A DNA stretch of 64,000 nucleotides from Lactobacillaceae bacterium L1_55_11 (GTDB lineage Bacteria > Bacillota > Bacilli > Lactobacillales > Lactobacillaceae), in NCBI GenBank assembly GCA_029433155.1, contig JAQYTT010000002.1, positions 248,001 to 312,000 on the forward strand, written 5' to 3'. The position numbers and the translations under genes are program-made. The notes beneath the pieces were generated by a model, which saw nothing but the letters and a program-made list of their open reading frames with translations, had not been told where the DNA came from and made no database searches. Of the stretch, positions 39,509 to 47,122 are shown one piece after another (the first letter of the stretch is position 1; every line of letters begins with the position of its first letter).

Positions 39509-39793
39509 ATGATGAAGCGCAAGCAAATTAACGTCTTAGTAATGGTTGCTATGGCAGCTTTGGCAGTGATTGCCATCTCATGGGCCTTGGCACACAGTCA
39601 GTCCATGTTGGCTGCTCAGTTTGGCCTGTCACACGAAGTGGCACAGACCGTTGTTTCCGTCGCTGAAACAATTGGTACAGTTGTCGCCGTTTTGACAGTG
39701 GTCGGTGGCACGGCCGGCTTTGGTGCCAGCTTGTTGACGGCAGCTAAGTGGGCATGGGGCCGCTATGGTCACGATGCCGCTGCCAACTGGTAA
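39509..39793 (+). CDS. circular bacteriocin precursor 1 (AS-48/NKR-5-3B-like)
   Basis: 94 residues (93 if the second ATG at 39512 is used), GGGGAGG 7 bases upstream. Basic N-terminus and hydrophobic leader of about 32-33 residues ending near ALAHSQS. The predicted mature chain starts at Met33 or Leu34 (MLAAQFGLSHEVAQTVVSV) and runs to the C-terminal Trp, about 61-62 residues. The pattern AxxFG(I/L)xxxVAxTV, a Gly-rich centre and an ANW end follow enterocin AS-48 and NKR-5-3B, whose ends join Met/Leu to Trp. Counting charges in the mature part gives one Lys, one Arg, two Glu, one Asp: about -1, unlike cationic AS-48. A leaky hairpin separates it from its accessory genes. Activity is inferred, not shown. 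Confidence 0.88.
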   Translation: MMKRKQINVLVMVAMAALAVIAISWALAHSQSMLAAQFGLSHEVAQTVVSVAETIGTVVAVLTVVGGTAGFGASLLTAAKWAWGRYGHDAAANW

Positions 39794-39805
39794 AATAAGC
39801 TAAAA

Positions 39806-39850
39806 GAAGAAAGCGGGCACTTAGTGAAATATTAAGTGCTCCTTTCTTTT
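39806..39850 (+). terminator. attenuating hairpin between precursor 1 and its accessory genes
   Basis: Core stem GCACTTA / TAAGTGC with weaker outer pairs (AAAG/CTTT) and a following CTTTCTTTT. It would let the precursor be made in excess over the membrane proteins. Confidence 0.65.
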
Positions 39851-39865
39851 GGACAGGAGTTGGCC

Positions 39866-41002
39866 ATGTTTGCCCTACTTCAAAAATCCTGGGCTAAGCA
39901 GCTGAAGCTGGGTCCAGAAGCACAAAACTTACCGCTTTATTCAGCCCTAATCTTAATCAATGCCTTGGTGGGTATTCTGGTGGCCTGGTTGGTTACTGTA
40001 CTTAATCAGCCAACTGGCCTAGTAATCCTGCTAGTCTTCATCTACCTAACCCTGGCCTTCCAGCACCAAACCATCCTCCGTCGTTGGGCGAACATGCCCC
40101 TGGCCTACCGGGTGGTCGGTTGGCCAGCCCAAATGCGGTACCGGCTTTGGATTTGGCTGCGGCTGAATCCATTAACCTATGCCTTCGTCGCTTTTTCGGT
40201 GATTTTGTGGATCTTAGGGCCACTGAGTGGTCGTTGGGGATTGCTGTTAGCCTGGTTAAACCTGGCAGCTTTTGCCCTGGTCTATCTCAGTGCTAAGAAT
40301 TGGCCCTCGATTTGGGCCTCCCCGCTGCGGTGGTTGTCATTGGCCGTCTTAATGGTTGGCTACCTGACACTATTAGATGGCCGCTGGCCCTGGCTATCTT
40401 TGGCAACCCTGGCCTTTTTGCTAGCAGCCTGGGGTCACGTGCTCTATCACTGGCATGATCAGGATAATCTGGCCGCCAAGCGGGTGATTAAAGGACGGCT
40501 AGGCCGTGGATTTAATCGCTTGCTGGCCGGCCGCTTTAGCTGGGGCAGTTTGGGAGAACTGGTGCTGATTATAGCTGGCTTATTCGCCCGGGAGGTCTGG
40601 CACTGGCCCATCCCAGTTCTGACCATTCCGGTCTTATTTTACGTTGTGACTTTAGAAATTTACTGTCAGACCATACTCAACGGGAACCGGCACCTGATTG
40701 CCCGCATTACCTTCCTGGCCAACCAGTCTCTGTGGCAGCAGGTCCGCTATGGTAGCCTGGCCCGTACCGGTCAGCAACAAGTAGTGTTCGTTGGACTTTT
40801 GGCCTGGCCACTAGTTGCTGGCGGCAATTTTTGGGTTTTGGTACAGTGGATTCTAGCACTGGTTGTTCTGATTGCCCTTCAGTTTTACACGGCCATTGTT
40901 GGTCGCCAGCTGGTGGTTAAACAAGAAAAGCGACCTAAATTTTGGGAGGAGTACCTCCTGGTGCTGGTGCTAATCGGCTTGGCCTGGGTAGATATCATGT
41001 AG
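39866..41002 (+). CDS. circular bacteriocin biogenesis membrane protein (B-type), cluster 1
   Basis: 378 residues with about ten membrane helices and almost no soluble part. Start ATG at 39866 with ACAGGAGT upstream; a GTG at 39836 lies inside the attenuator hairpin and is rejected. Position, size and topology match the large membrane proteins (As-48B, CclB type) required for maturation and secretion of circular bacteriocins. No catalytic motif is visible. The SpoIIM-like gene begins 10 bases downstream. Confidence 0.7.
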   Translation: MFALLQKSWAKQLKLGPEAQNLPLYSALILINALVGILVAWLVTVLNQPTGLVILLVFIYLTLAFQHQTILRRWANMPLAYRVVGWPAQMRYRLWIWLRLNPLTYAFVAFSVILWILGPLSGRWGLLLAWLNLAAFALVYLSAKNWPSIWASPLRWLSLAVLMVGYLTLLDGRWPWLSLATLAFLLAAWGHVLYHWHDQDNLAAKRVIKGRLGRGFNRLLAGRFSWGSLGELVLIIAGLFAREVWHWPIPVLTIPVLFYVVTLEIYCQTILNGNRHLIARITFLANQSLWQQVRYGSLARTGQQQVVFVGLLAWPLVAGGNFWVLVQWILALVVLIALQFYTAIVGRQLVVKQEKRPKFWEEYLLVLVLIGLAWVDIM

Positions 41003-41012
41003 AGGAAATCGA

Positions 41013-41504
41013 ATGAAAGTACGTTGGCAGCGGGTCTTAGCCTGGCAATTAATTGACTTAGTTTTGCTGGCCGGCCTGGTGGCTGGGCTTTATTGGTTGC
41101 TTTTTGCCCATGCTACCGTTCCGGGAACACCGGCACCAGTTGGTCATGGTTGGCCCCGCATCTGGGAAATTTTTTGGCATAACTTGTTAGTTATGCTGGT
41201 TAACCTGGTTCTCTTTGTTATTAGTCCCTTGTTAATCATTTGGAACTGGATGGGTCAAGCCTTGGCACTAGGGTTAAATGTTCGTCTGGTGGGCTGGAGC
41301 GCAACTTGGCAGGCTTTATGGCCCCATGGGATTTTTGAGATTCCCGCAATTTTTTTGTTTCAGTATTTATCAGTCAAAATGCTACGGGTTCTAGTGAAGA
41401 CCCGCAGCTGGTTGATGGTAGGACGCTTTGTTCGGGTTAACTGGGTCTGGTACCTGGTCTCGGTCGGACTCCTGGCCGTCGCGGCGGTTATTGAGGGATG
41501 GTAG
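41013..41504 (+). CDS. SpoIIM/DUF95-like protein, cluster 1
   Basis: 163 residues, four to five membrane helices. The segment LWPHGIFEIPAIFLFQY carries the PHGxFExPA hallmark of the SpoIIM/DUF95 family. A DUF95 protein is the most constant accessory of circular-bacteriocin loci (As-48C, CclC type), implicated in maturation, secretion and immunity. It ends one base before the ABC ATPase start. Confidence 0.85.
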   Translation: MKVRWQRVLAWQLIDLVLLAGLVAGLYWLLFAHATVPGTPAPVGHGWPRIWEIFWHNLLVMLVNLVLFVISPLLIIWNWMGQALALGLNVRLVGWSATWQALWPHGIFEIPAIFLFQYLSVKMLRVLVKTRSWLMVGRFVRVNWVWYLVSVGLLAVAAVIEGW

Positions 41505-42122
41505 ATGATTCGTTTAGAAAATGTAAGTAAAACAATTGATGGTCATCTTCTGTTTGAAGGGATTGATTTGGCCCTGGCAGATGGTCATATTTACCAGTTT
41601 CAGGCCCCAAATGGCTGGGGAAAATCCGTCTTGCTACGAATGATTGGTGGTCTGGACCGACATTACCAGGGTGAGATTAAAAATGACCAGGATCCTAAAA
41701 CGACCCTGTTTTTGACCGATAGCGGGATTGGCCTACCCTATTTAAGTATCGCCGATAATATTCGGCTCAGTGCTGACATTTTAGGTGGGACCATCGATAT
41801 GGCCCGGGCATCTCTGCTCTTTGGTGGGGACCAGCACCTGTTAAACCAGGACTATCAGGACAGTTCCCTGGGGAACCAAAACAAGGTCGGCTTAGCCCTC
41901 TTAGCTAGTCAGCAGGCTTATGGCCTCACGATTTTAGATGAAGCTTTAAATGGGATTGACCAAAATAGTCTTGATTGGATTTGGTACCGGTTGACTGAGC
42001 GGGCCGAAGCTGGCCAGGGGCCCATTATCCTGGTTTCCCATGCTGAGGATTTCAGCCGACGCGACTTCCCAGTGGAAAAAATTGCCTTAGAAAGGTGGCG
42101 ACCTAATGAACCACAATCATAA
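41505..42122 (+). CDS. ABC transporter ATPase, cluster 1
   Basis: 205 residues, a bare nucleotide-binding domain without permease. Walker A is APNGWGKS (first Gly replaced by Ala), signature degenerate (DSSLGNQNKVGLAL), Walker B LTILDEAL, H-loop VSHAED. Similar short ATPases drive export or self-protection in circular-bacteriocin loci (As-48D, CclT type), working with the SpoIIM-like protein. Overlaps the next gene by 17 bases. Confidence 0.85.
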   Translation: MIRLENVSKTIDGHLLFEGIDLALADGHIYQFQAPNGWGKSVLLRMIGGLDRHYQGEIKNDQDPKTTLFLTDSGIGLPYLSIADNIRLSADILGGTIDMARASLLFGGDQHLLNQDYQDSSLGNQNKVGLALLASQQAYGLTILDEALNGIDQNSLDWIWYRLTERAEAGQGPIILVSHAEDFSRRDFPVEKIALERWRPNEPQS

Positions 42123-42582
42123 AGTTGTAAATTGGCTCCTGCTGTTGGCGGTACCGCTGGCCTACCTGCTCCTATTTTTTACTTTGCCTGATGATAGCAG
42201 CACTTGGTCAGCCCTGTCTAATTTGCAGGCATCTTTGAACCTCAGTTCAGCTCAACTGGTAACCTTTGAAGTTTTGATTGTTATTTTGGTGGCCTGGATT
42301 TTACTGGGGCTGATGTTTGTCGTCTACTGGCTGGTACTGAAATTATCGTCTAAGCATCAATACGGCGCGCTCTATCGGGCCCTAACCGGCGCCTTGTCAT
42401 TGACCTATCTCTTAGTGGCGTTGGGAAACGTTTTAAACTGGGTTGCCCCAAGTTGGGCAACCGGAATTCTACAAACCATTCTTCTGGCCGTGATTTACGC
42501 TGCCCTGAGCAAGGATTACCGGGGGACGACAATTTTAGTGGTCGTCGCCCTGGTCATGAATGTCGGTTTGACATTTATATAA
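42106..42582 (+). CDS. polytopic membrane protein, cluster 1 (possible immunity/export)
   Basis: 158 residues, four to five membrane helices (starting NWLLLLAVPLAYLLLF). Last gene of the operon, its start inside the ATPase 3' end. It corresponds in size and topology to the 156-residue protein of cluster 2. Cluster 1 has no separate tiny cationic immunity protein, so this gene is the best local candidate for that role. No motif decides. Confidence 0.6.
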   Translation: MNHNHKVVNWLLLLAVPLAYLLLFFTLPDDSSTWSALSNLQASLNLSSAQLVTFEVLIVILVAWILLGLMFVVYWLVLKLSSKHQYGALYRALTGALSLTYLLVALGNVLNWVAPSWATGILQTILLAVIYAALSKDYRGTTILVVVALVMNVGLTFI

Positions 42583-42583
42583 G

Positions 42584-42615
42584 AAAAAAGACCTGACAAT
42601 GTCAGGTCTTTTTTT
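42584..42615. terminator. bidirectional intrinsic terminator
   Basis: AAAAAAGACCTGACA AT TGTCAGGTCTTTTTTT ends cluster 1 and the convergent YhgE-like gene. Confidence 0.9.
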
Positions 42616-42623
42616 ATTTGTGA

Positions 42624-43664
42624 TTAAGCAGGTTGGTTCGAACGCTTACCGAACCAGTAGAGCAGGGCACCAACTACGATGTAGCAGGAAAGCACGATGA
42701 TTGGTTCAGCAATGGCGTTGCCATTGAAGAAGGCGATGTTGCGCAGCAGGGTTCCAGTTGCACCAGGTGGGAGGAGTTGTCCAAAGGCACCCCAACCAGA
42801 AGGCAGCATTTCAGGGGCGGAGCTCAGTCCTGATAGGGGGTTACCTAGCAGGATTAAGAGGACGGCAGCGACACCGAGACCGGCGTTGCCCATGATTTCC
42901 AGGAGTCCAAGGACGAAGAAACCAGTGGCAGCGATACCCAGCATCGCACCCAGGGAAGTGTAGAAGTAGTTACCATCAAAGGTACCGATACCATACTGGA
43001 TAACAGCAATCAGACCGAGACCACCAATAACCGCGAAGCTGAGGATGGCATAAATCTTTTGACGCTTACCCTTGACCATGGTTGCAATGGCGACGGCGCC
43101 AATCCAACCACCCAGGGCGATTGGTAGGGCACCGGCGGCTAGGCCAGTTCCCTTAGGGTCAGCCTTAGGGAAGGCCTTGAGCTCAACGACCTTAACCTGC
43201 TTAGCATTGACTGCGGCAAGCTTGGCACTCAGAGTCTTAATCATGGTTGGATCAGTGGCCTGTTGCAAGGTCGTTTGGATTTGGGCGGTGGCAGCCGCCT
43301 TCTGCTGGGTTACCAGACCAGTTCCAATTTGGCTCAGGGCCTGGGCGACAGCTGAGGAAGCAGCAGTGGCCTGGTAAACAGTGACATCACCGGCCTGGGA
43401 TAGTTCAATCCCACCGTAAATCCTGCGCTCGTTGACACCTTCAGCCAGGCTTTTTTCGCTGGCATACTTTTCAACCTTAAAGCCCTTGTCTTCCAATGGC
43501 TTAGCTAACTTGTCGTAGGTTGCCTGATCACTAGTTACCAGGGCGATGGGCACCTGGTGGACGCCGGAATTAACGGCGGGCAGTGAGAAGGCAGTCATCA
43601 ATACGGCCAAGAGGGCCGTAAGGCCAACTACGAGGCCTAGAATGAATTTCCATGTCGACTTCAT
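42624..43664 (-). CDS. YhgE/Pip-like membrane protein (ABC-2 permease fold)
   Basis: 346 residues from MKSTWK (AGGAG 8 bases upstream; an ATG 6 bases earlier is too close). One N-terminal helix, an extracytoplasmic domain of about 150 residues (PIALVTSDQATYDKL, then Ala/Gln-rich helices), then five to six membrane helices. This is the layout of YhgE/Pip and DUF3533-like proteins. Controlled probably by the adjacent TetR-type gene. A drug or lipid efflux role is inferred; a link to the bacteriocin loci on both sides is unproven. Confidence 0.75.
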   Translation of the reverse strand: MKSTWKFILGLVVGLTALLAVLMTAFSLPAVNSGVHQVPIALVTSDQATYDKLAKPLEDKGFKVEKYASEKSLAEGVNERRIYGGIELSQAGDVTVYQATAASSAVAQALSQIGTGLVTQQKAAATAQIQTTLQQATDPTMIKTLSAKLAAVNAKQVKVVELKAFPKADPKGTGLAAGALPIALGGWIGAVAIATMVKGKRQKIYAILSFAVIGGLGLIAVIQYGIGTFDGNYFYTSLGAMLGIAATGFFVLGLLEIMGNAGLGVAAVLLILLGNPLSGLSSAPEMLPSGWGAFGQLLPPGATGTLLRNIAFFNGNAIAEPIIVLSCYIVVGALLYWFGKRSNQPA

Positions 43665-43754
43665 TTTCATATCTCCTATGTCTTGAATTGATAAATCAAG
43701 TATAGGATTGGCCGGCAGAAAGGGAAACCATTAAAAACCATCAAGTGTTGGATT

Positions 43755-44333
43755 TTAATCACCAGTGTTGGCAACTAGTTCTCGTACGGTGGTCACCGAA
43801 ACTTTTTGGGCAATTTTCGTAAATTCGGCTGGACTTTCAGCAAAGTCGCGGCGAATCCAGGTGACAAAGAGGTTAATAATCAAACTAGAAGTGGTGGCCA
43901 ACAGGTAGGGCTTAGGGATGGCCAGGTGGTCAGTCAGGGGAGAGGCATCAAATTCCTGCTCGGCCCTTTGCAAGAGGTGTTGGGCGAAAAGCCCGTCGGC
44001 CTGATCACTTAATAGGAGGGAAAAGAGTTGACGCTCAGCATAAACTCGGTCTGCCATGGCCGCAATCCGTTGGTAGGCCATGTTGGCTTTTTGGTAAAGC
44101 TGGAAATCTAATGGAGGCAGGTCGTTTAGTAGGCGGTCGAGGAGCTGATTTTGAATTTTTTCCATTAAATCCGGCTTATCCAGGTAGTGGGCGTAAAAAG
44201 TCGACCGGTTAATCTGACATTCAGCGATAATCATCCGGACCGATGTCTTCTGGTAGCCGTACTTTTGGACTAGTTGCAGGAAAACGTTTTGGATTTTTTG
44301 GTCGGTTTGCTGGTATTTAGGGCTGTTAGGCAC
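43755..44333 (-). CDS. TetR/AcrR-family transcriptional regulator
   Basis: 192 residues, GTG start with AGGAG upstream. N-terminal TetR helix-turn-helix: VQKYGYQKTSVRMIIAECQINRSTFYAHYLDK. The C-terminal ligand domain is unlike well-known subfamilies. Same strand and about 90 bases before the YhgE-like gene, which it likely represses. It is divergent from bacteriocin operon 2, so an effect there cannot be excluded. Confidence 0.88.
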   Translation of the reverse strand: MPNSPKYQQTDQKIQNVFLQLVQKYGYQKTSVRMIIAECQINRSTFYAHYLDKPDLMEKIQNQLLDRLLNDLPPLDFQLYQKANMAYQRIAAMADRVYAERQLFSLLLSDQADGLFAQHLLQRAEQEFDASPLTDHLAIPKPYLLATTSSLIINLFVTWIRRDFAESPAEFTKIAQKVSVTTVRELVANTGD

Positions 44334-44378
44334 GGTTTTTCTCCTGATAGCGTTATTCGGTCAGTTTAGCACAGGGCG

Positions 44379-44410
44379 GGGCAGTTTTAGGAATAACTGC
44401 CCTGTTTTTT
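44379..44410 (+). terminator. intrinsic terminator with no plus-strand gene before it
   Basis: GGGCAGTT, 8-base loop, AACTGCCC, then TGTTTTTTT on the plus strand. The nearest upstream plus-strand gene ends at 42582 with its own terminator. It may insulate or attenuate operon 2 or be a remnant of a lost gene. Confidence 0.75.
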
Positions 44411-44487
44411 TGCATGTTTGTCACCAAATTCCAACGATGCCCTTCGTATATTAAAGTAGCCGGCCAAAAGGAGGTTAAAGAGGTGCA

Positions 44488-44523
44488 GCAGTGGTAAGAC
44501 TTGGTCGGATGGAATACCACTGC
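44488..44523 (+). repeat. perfect inverted repeat in the leader of bacteriocin operon 2
   Basis: GCAGTGGTA (44488-44496), 18 bases, TACCACTGC (44515-44523). No T run follows, so it is not a terminator. A TATATT at 44447-44452 may be the -10 of the operon, without a good -35. Confidence 0.55.
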
Positions 44524-44553
44524 CAGAACTTAGTCAATCATTTGGAGGATTTT

Positions 44554-44895
44554 ATGCAAGCAACAATGGATCGATTGTGGGGCCAGGCCCTGTTGAAGCG
44601 GGCGAATGGTATTAAGGCGAACATGAAGTGGGAACTAGCTCTGGGGCTGGTCTTTACCGGTATTTTCCTGGCCTTCTTACACATGCCGCTCCTGGCATCT
44701 ACCCTGGGTATTAGTGCTGCCAAGGCATCGTCAATTATTACCGCGGTGTACCGGGCTTATAAGGCTGGTTCCAGCATGGCCGCCGCTGTTTCAGCTATTA
44801 CGGGACCAGGTTTCTTAGTTGAAATGGCTCTGAACATCATCTTCTCATTTGGTATTCAGCAGGCGCTTAACTCTAACTGGGTCCGCAACCTGTAA
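44554..44895 (+). CDS. circular bacteriocin precursor 2
   Basis: 113 residues from ATG 44554, with TGGAGGA just upstream; a longer frame from 44491 has no ribosome binding site. Long leader of about 45 residues: a basic amphipathic start (RLWGQALLKRANGIKANMK) and a hydrophobic helix ending at HMP. The predicted mature chain starts at one of two Leu after this (LASTLGISAAKASSIITAV) and runs to the C-terminal RNL, about 67-68 residues. The start LxxxLGIS and Ala/Gly/Ile-rich helices recall the carnocyclin/garvicin ML group. Charges in the mature part: two Lys, two Arg, one Glu, about +3. The cleavage site is inferred. The gene set downstream supports the call. Confidence 0.8.
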   Translation: MQATMDRLWGQALLKRANGIKANMKWELALGLVFTGIFLAFLHMPLLASTLGISAAKASSIITAVYRAYKAGSSMAAAVSAITGPGFLVEMALNIIFSFGIQQALNSNWVRNL

Positions 44896-44905
44896 TCTTT
44901 TCTGG

Positions 44906-44937
44906 GGTTCCTGTGGTGACACAGGGCCCTCTTTCAA
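44906..44937 (+). terminator. weak attenuating hairpin after precursor 2
   Basis: CCTGTG GTGA CACAGG (44910-44925) with imperfect outer pairs and CTCTTTC after it, at the same place as the hairpin after precursor 1. Confidence 0.45.
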
Positions 44938-44956
44938 GTTCATGGAGGTTTGTTTT

Positions 44957-45427
44957 GTGCGTAAATATGTTAATCGCTTGCTTGCCACCCTCGACTTAGT
45001 CTTGGGAGTGGTTTATTTGTGGAGCCGTGCTCGTCAGCAAGACTATGGCGGTATTTTCATGGTGGTCGGAACGCTGGCGCTCCTCGTCACCATTGCTGGG
45101 ACGTATGGGATTTATCGCTTTCTATTTACCTACATCACCAAACTTATTAATGGGACGACTTGCCAAGTAGCGGTTTTGAAGCAAGTGTATGGCAGTCAGG
45201 GCCTGGTCTTAGTGGCTTGGACTTACCTGTCGCTCTTGCTTGGCTGGCAAGAACGCTGGGTACTTTGGTTAGGTAGTGGTCTAATCTTTGTGGCCTACCA
45301 ACTCTGGGTGGCCAGTCACCTTGAACAGTTGGACCTGACGCGGTCTAAAAATACAGTGACTGTCGCAGTATTGGTCCTAGTGACCGTCTTTAGTACGGTT
45401 GTTGCGAACGTTATGCAGGGAGGCTAG
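44957..45427 (+). CDS. polytopic membrane protein, cluster 2
   Basis: 156 residues, GTG start at 44957 with GGAGGT 7 bases upstream. Four to five membrane helices; short basic N-terminus RKYVNRLLATLDL. Comparable in size and topology to the last gene of cluster 1 and to the accessory membrane proteins of other circular-bacteriocin loci (CclD type). Role in export or producer protection is inferred. Confidence 0.65.
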   Translation: MRKYVNRLLATLDLVLGVVYLWSRARQQDYGGIFMVVGTLALLVTIAGTYGIYRFLFTYITKLINGTTCQVAVLKQVYGSQGLVLVAWTYLSLLLGWQERWVLWLGSGLIFVAYQLWVASHLEQLDLTRSKNTVTVAVLVLVTVFSTVVANVMQGG

Positions 45428-45428
45428 G

Positions 45429-46664
45429 ATGCTGAGCTGGTACCGAGAATTGCGACTGTTAAAAACTGCTTACTATGCTGACTATTATCAACAGGTCCTG
45501 TCTAAACTGACGATTGGTCGATTTTTAATGGTTTCCCAGGCCCTGCGGTTGGCCATGATGGTTGGGATGTTTAGCCTGGCTCTGGCTGGTATTAATGGTC
45601 TCTGGCCCTGGCCCAAAGAGCTGTTGGTCCTGATTTTAGTCGGCTTAACTGGTTTGGGGCTGGTTGGCACCACTGCCCAGCTACAACAGGATTGGCAGCA
45701 ACTGGGTTTAACTGACTACCTTACCAGTGGCCTCTTTACGACTGCCCAGCAGATTAACTGGCAGCGGAAGCTCCGGCAGTATTACCAGTGGCCGGTACTT
45801 GCATTTGTGCTGGCGACCTCACTGTTGCTGTTTATTTTGACTTTGAAGTTGCACGATAAGGGCCTGGTAACATTGGTCGCAGCTTTGGGTGCGAGTCTGC
45901 CGGTTTGGTTGCGGGTTCGTTTTGAACGGTGGGGTAGTCGACTGACTAATCAGGATTGCGGACAAAAATCAGTCGTTTACCGGCTACTTGTCCACACTGT
46001 GGTGGCAGGTATTTTAGCGAGCGGGTTGCTGATTGCGACTTCCTGTCGTGTGCAGGACAGCCTTTGGCAGGTGGCCACCTATGTTTTGATCCTGATTTTG
46101 ATAGCTTGGCCCGGCCTTGGCTGGGTGATGCAGAAATTTTCAAGACTAAGCCTGCCAGAGGATAGCTGGGAGCGACGCCTAGCCAGTCCCTACCGTGACT
46201 TTGTGCAACGCGAATATATTCCCCACCTACCTTTCCTGTCCTATTTGATTTTCTTGGCCTGGTTCTGGCCCAAGAATGTCCTCCCACTAATGCTTGTTTT
46301 AGTGGCCCTGCTGATCTTTCTGTACACGCCCTTTAATAACCGCTGCTGGTTGAATCAGTCGATTTATGACTATTTAGGGTTGCTGGGCGATGATCGCTCC
46401 CGTTTCTTTAGCCAACAGATGCCAGTGCTTTTCGCCTTGCTGACTTTTCCATCTGGTGTAGTTGCTGTCGTAGTCTCTTGGTCAGGCAAATGGGACTTTG
46501 GTCAACTATTGATTGCAGCAGGATTGCTAGCCGCGATGTTTGCCTGGCAGTACGGACTTTACCGTTACCTGAACCCGGTCTATCACCAGGCTTTAGAATT
46601 GCTTTCGGGACTATCGACCTTAGGGCCCTTGATTTTGGGCCTGTATTGGGGATTGATACTATGA
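45429..46664 (+). CDS. circular bacteriocin biogenesis membrane protein (B-type), cluster 2
   Basis: 411 residues, about ten membrane helices with a basic N-terminus (WYRELRLLKTAYYADYY). Start at 45429 one base after the previous stop, AGGGAGG upstream. Counterpart of the 378-residue protein of cluster 1 by position and topology, though little sequence identity is obvious by eye. Overlaps the next gene by ATGA. Confidence 0.7.
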   Translation: MLSWYRELRLLKTAYYADYYQQVLSKLTIGRFLMVSQALRLAMMVGMFSLALAGINGLWPWPKELLVLILVGLTGLGLVGTTAQLQQDWQQLGLTDYLTSGLFTTAQQINWQRKLRQYYQWPVLAFVLATSLLLFILTLKLHDKGLVTLVAALGASLPVWLRVRFERWGSRLTNQDCGQKSVVYRLLVHTVVAGILASGLLIATSCRVQDSLWQVATYVLILILIAWPGLGWVMQKFSRLSLPEDSWERRLASPYRDFVQREYIPHLPFLSYLIFLAWFWPKNVLPLMLVLVALLIFLYTPFNNRCWLNQSIYDYLGLLGDDRSRFFSQQMPVLFALLTFPSGVVAVVVSWSGKWDFGQLLIAAGLLAAMFAWQYGLYRYLNPVYHQALELLSGLSTLGPLILGLYWGLIL

Positions 46665-47122
46665 AAAAAATATTCTATTTGGTGGTCTATTACTGGCTCG
46701 CCTTTCTTGGTGGCGTGGGCCTGGTAACCGTCTTTTTTGTCCTGTTTCCGGAATCGATTAGCCGGCATCCCACGCCGGTAATGGCGCCAGCAGCTGGTTT
46801 TATTTTCCTAAATAATGCGGTGGTTTTGTTGACGATGGTTGGACTGGGTTACTTTTGGCATCGTTTAGGGCAGGGGGTTTACTGGTTTAACTTAATTCGT
46901 TTTTTGCTCCTGTATGCTGTTTCCCTGTCTATCAACGGCATCCCCTTAATCTTGGGACGCCTGATGCTTTTTGGGCCACTGGAAGTTCTGGCGATGGCGA
47001 TTGGGGTAGCAATCATTAGCGATCAACAGCGGCCGTTCACTCGAACTCAATGGGTCCTGCTAGTGCTTGCCCTGGTCTTGCTAGCAGTAGCAGCCATAAT
47101 CGAAGAGGGGGTATTGAAATAA
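46661..47122 (+). CDS. divergent SpoIIM-like membrane protein, cluster 2
   Basis: 153 residues, four to five helices. Its FGPLEVLAMAIG sits where cluster 1's SpoIIM protein has PHGIFEIPAIF, and both end in VAA(V/I)IE. It is thus a probable DUF95-type protein in which the PHG motif is altered. Start overlaps the previous gene by 4 bases and its stop overlaps the ATPase start by 1 base. Confidence 0.65.
   Translation: MKKIFYLVVYYWLAFLGGVGLVTVFFVLFPESISRHPTPVMAPAAGFIFLNNAVVLLTMVGLGYFWHRLGQGVYWFNLIRFLLLYAVSLSINGIPLILGRLMLFGPLEVLAMAIGVAIISDQQRPFTRTQWVLLVLALVLLAVAAIIEEGVLK

Noticed and set aside
39836-39865. Earlier GTG start for the cluster 1 B-type protein
   Set aside because: The GTG lies within the attenuator hairpin and has no ribosome binding site; ATG 39866 has ACAGGAGT in front.
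44491-44553. N-terminal extension of bacteriocin precursor 2
   Set aside because: No ribosome binding site for 44491, and the segment overlaps the leader inverted repeat; TGGAGGA just before ATG 44554 decides the start.
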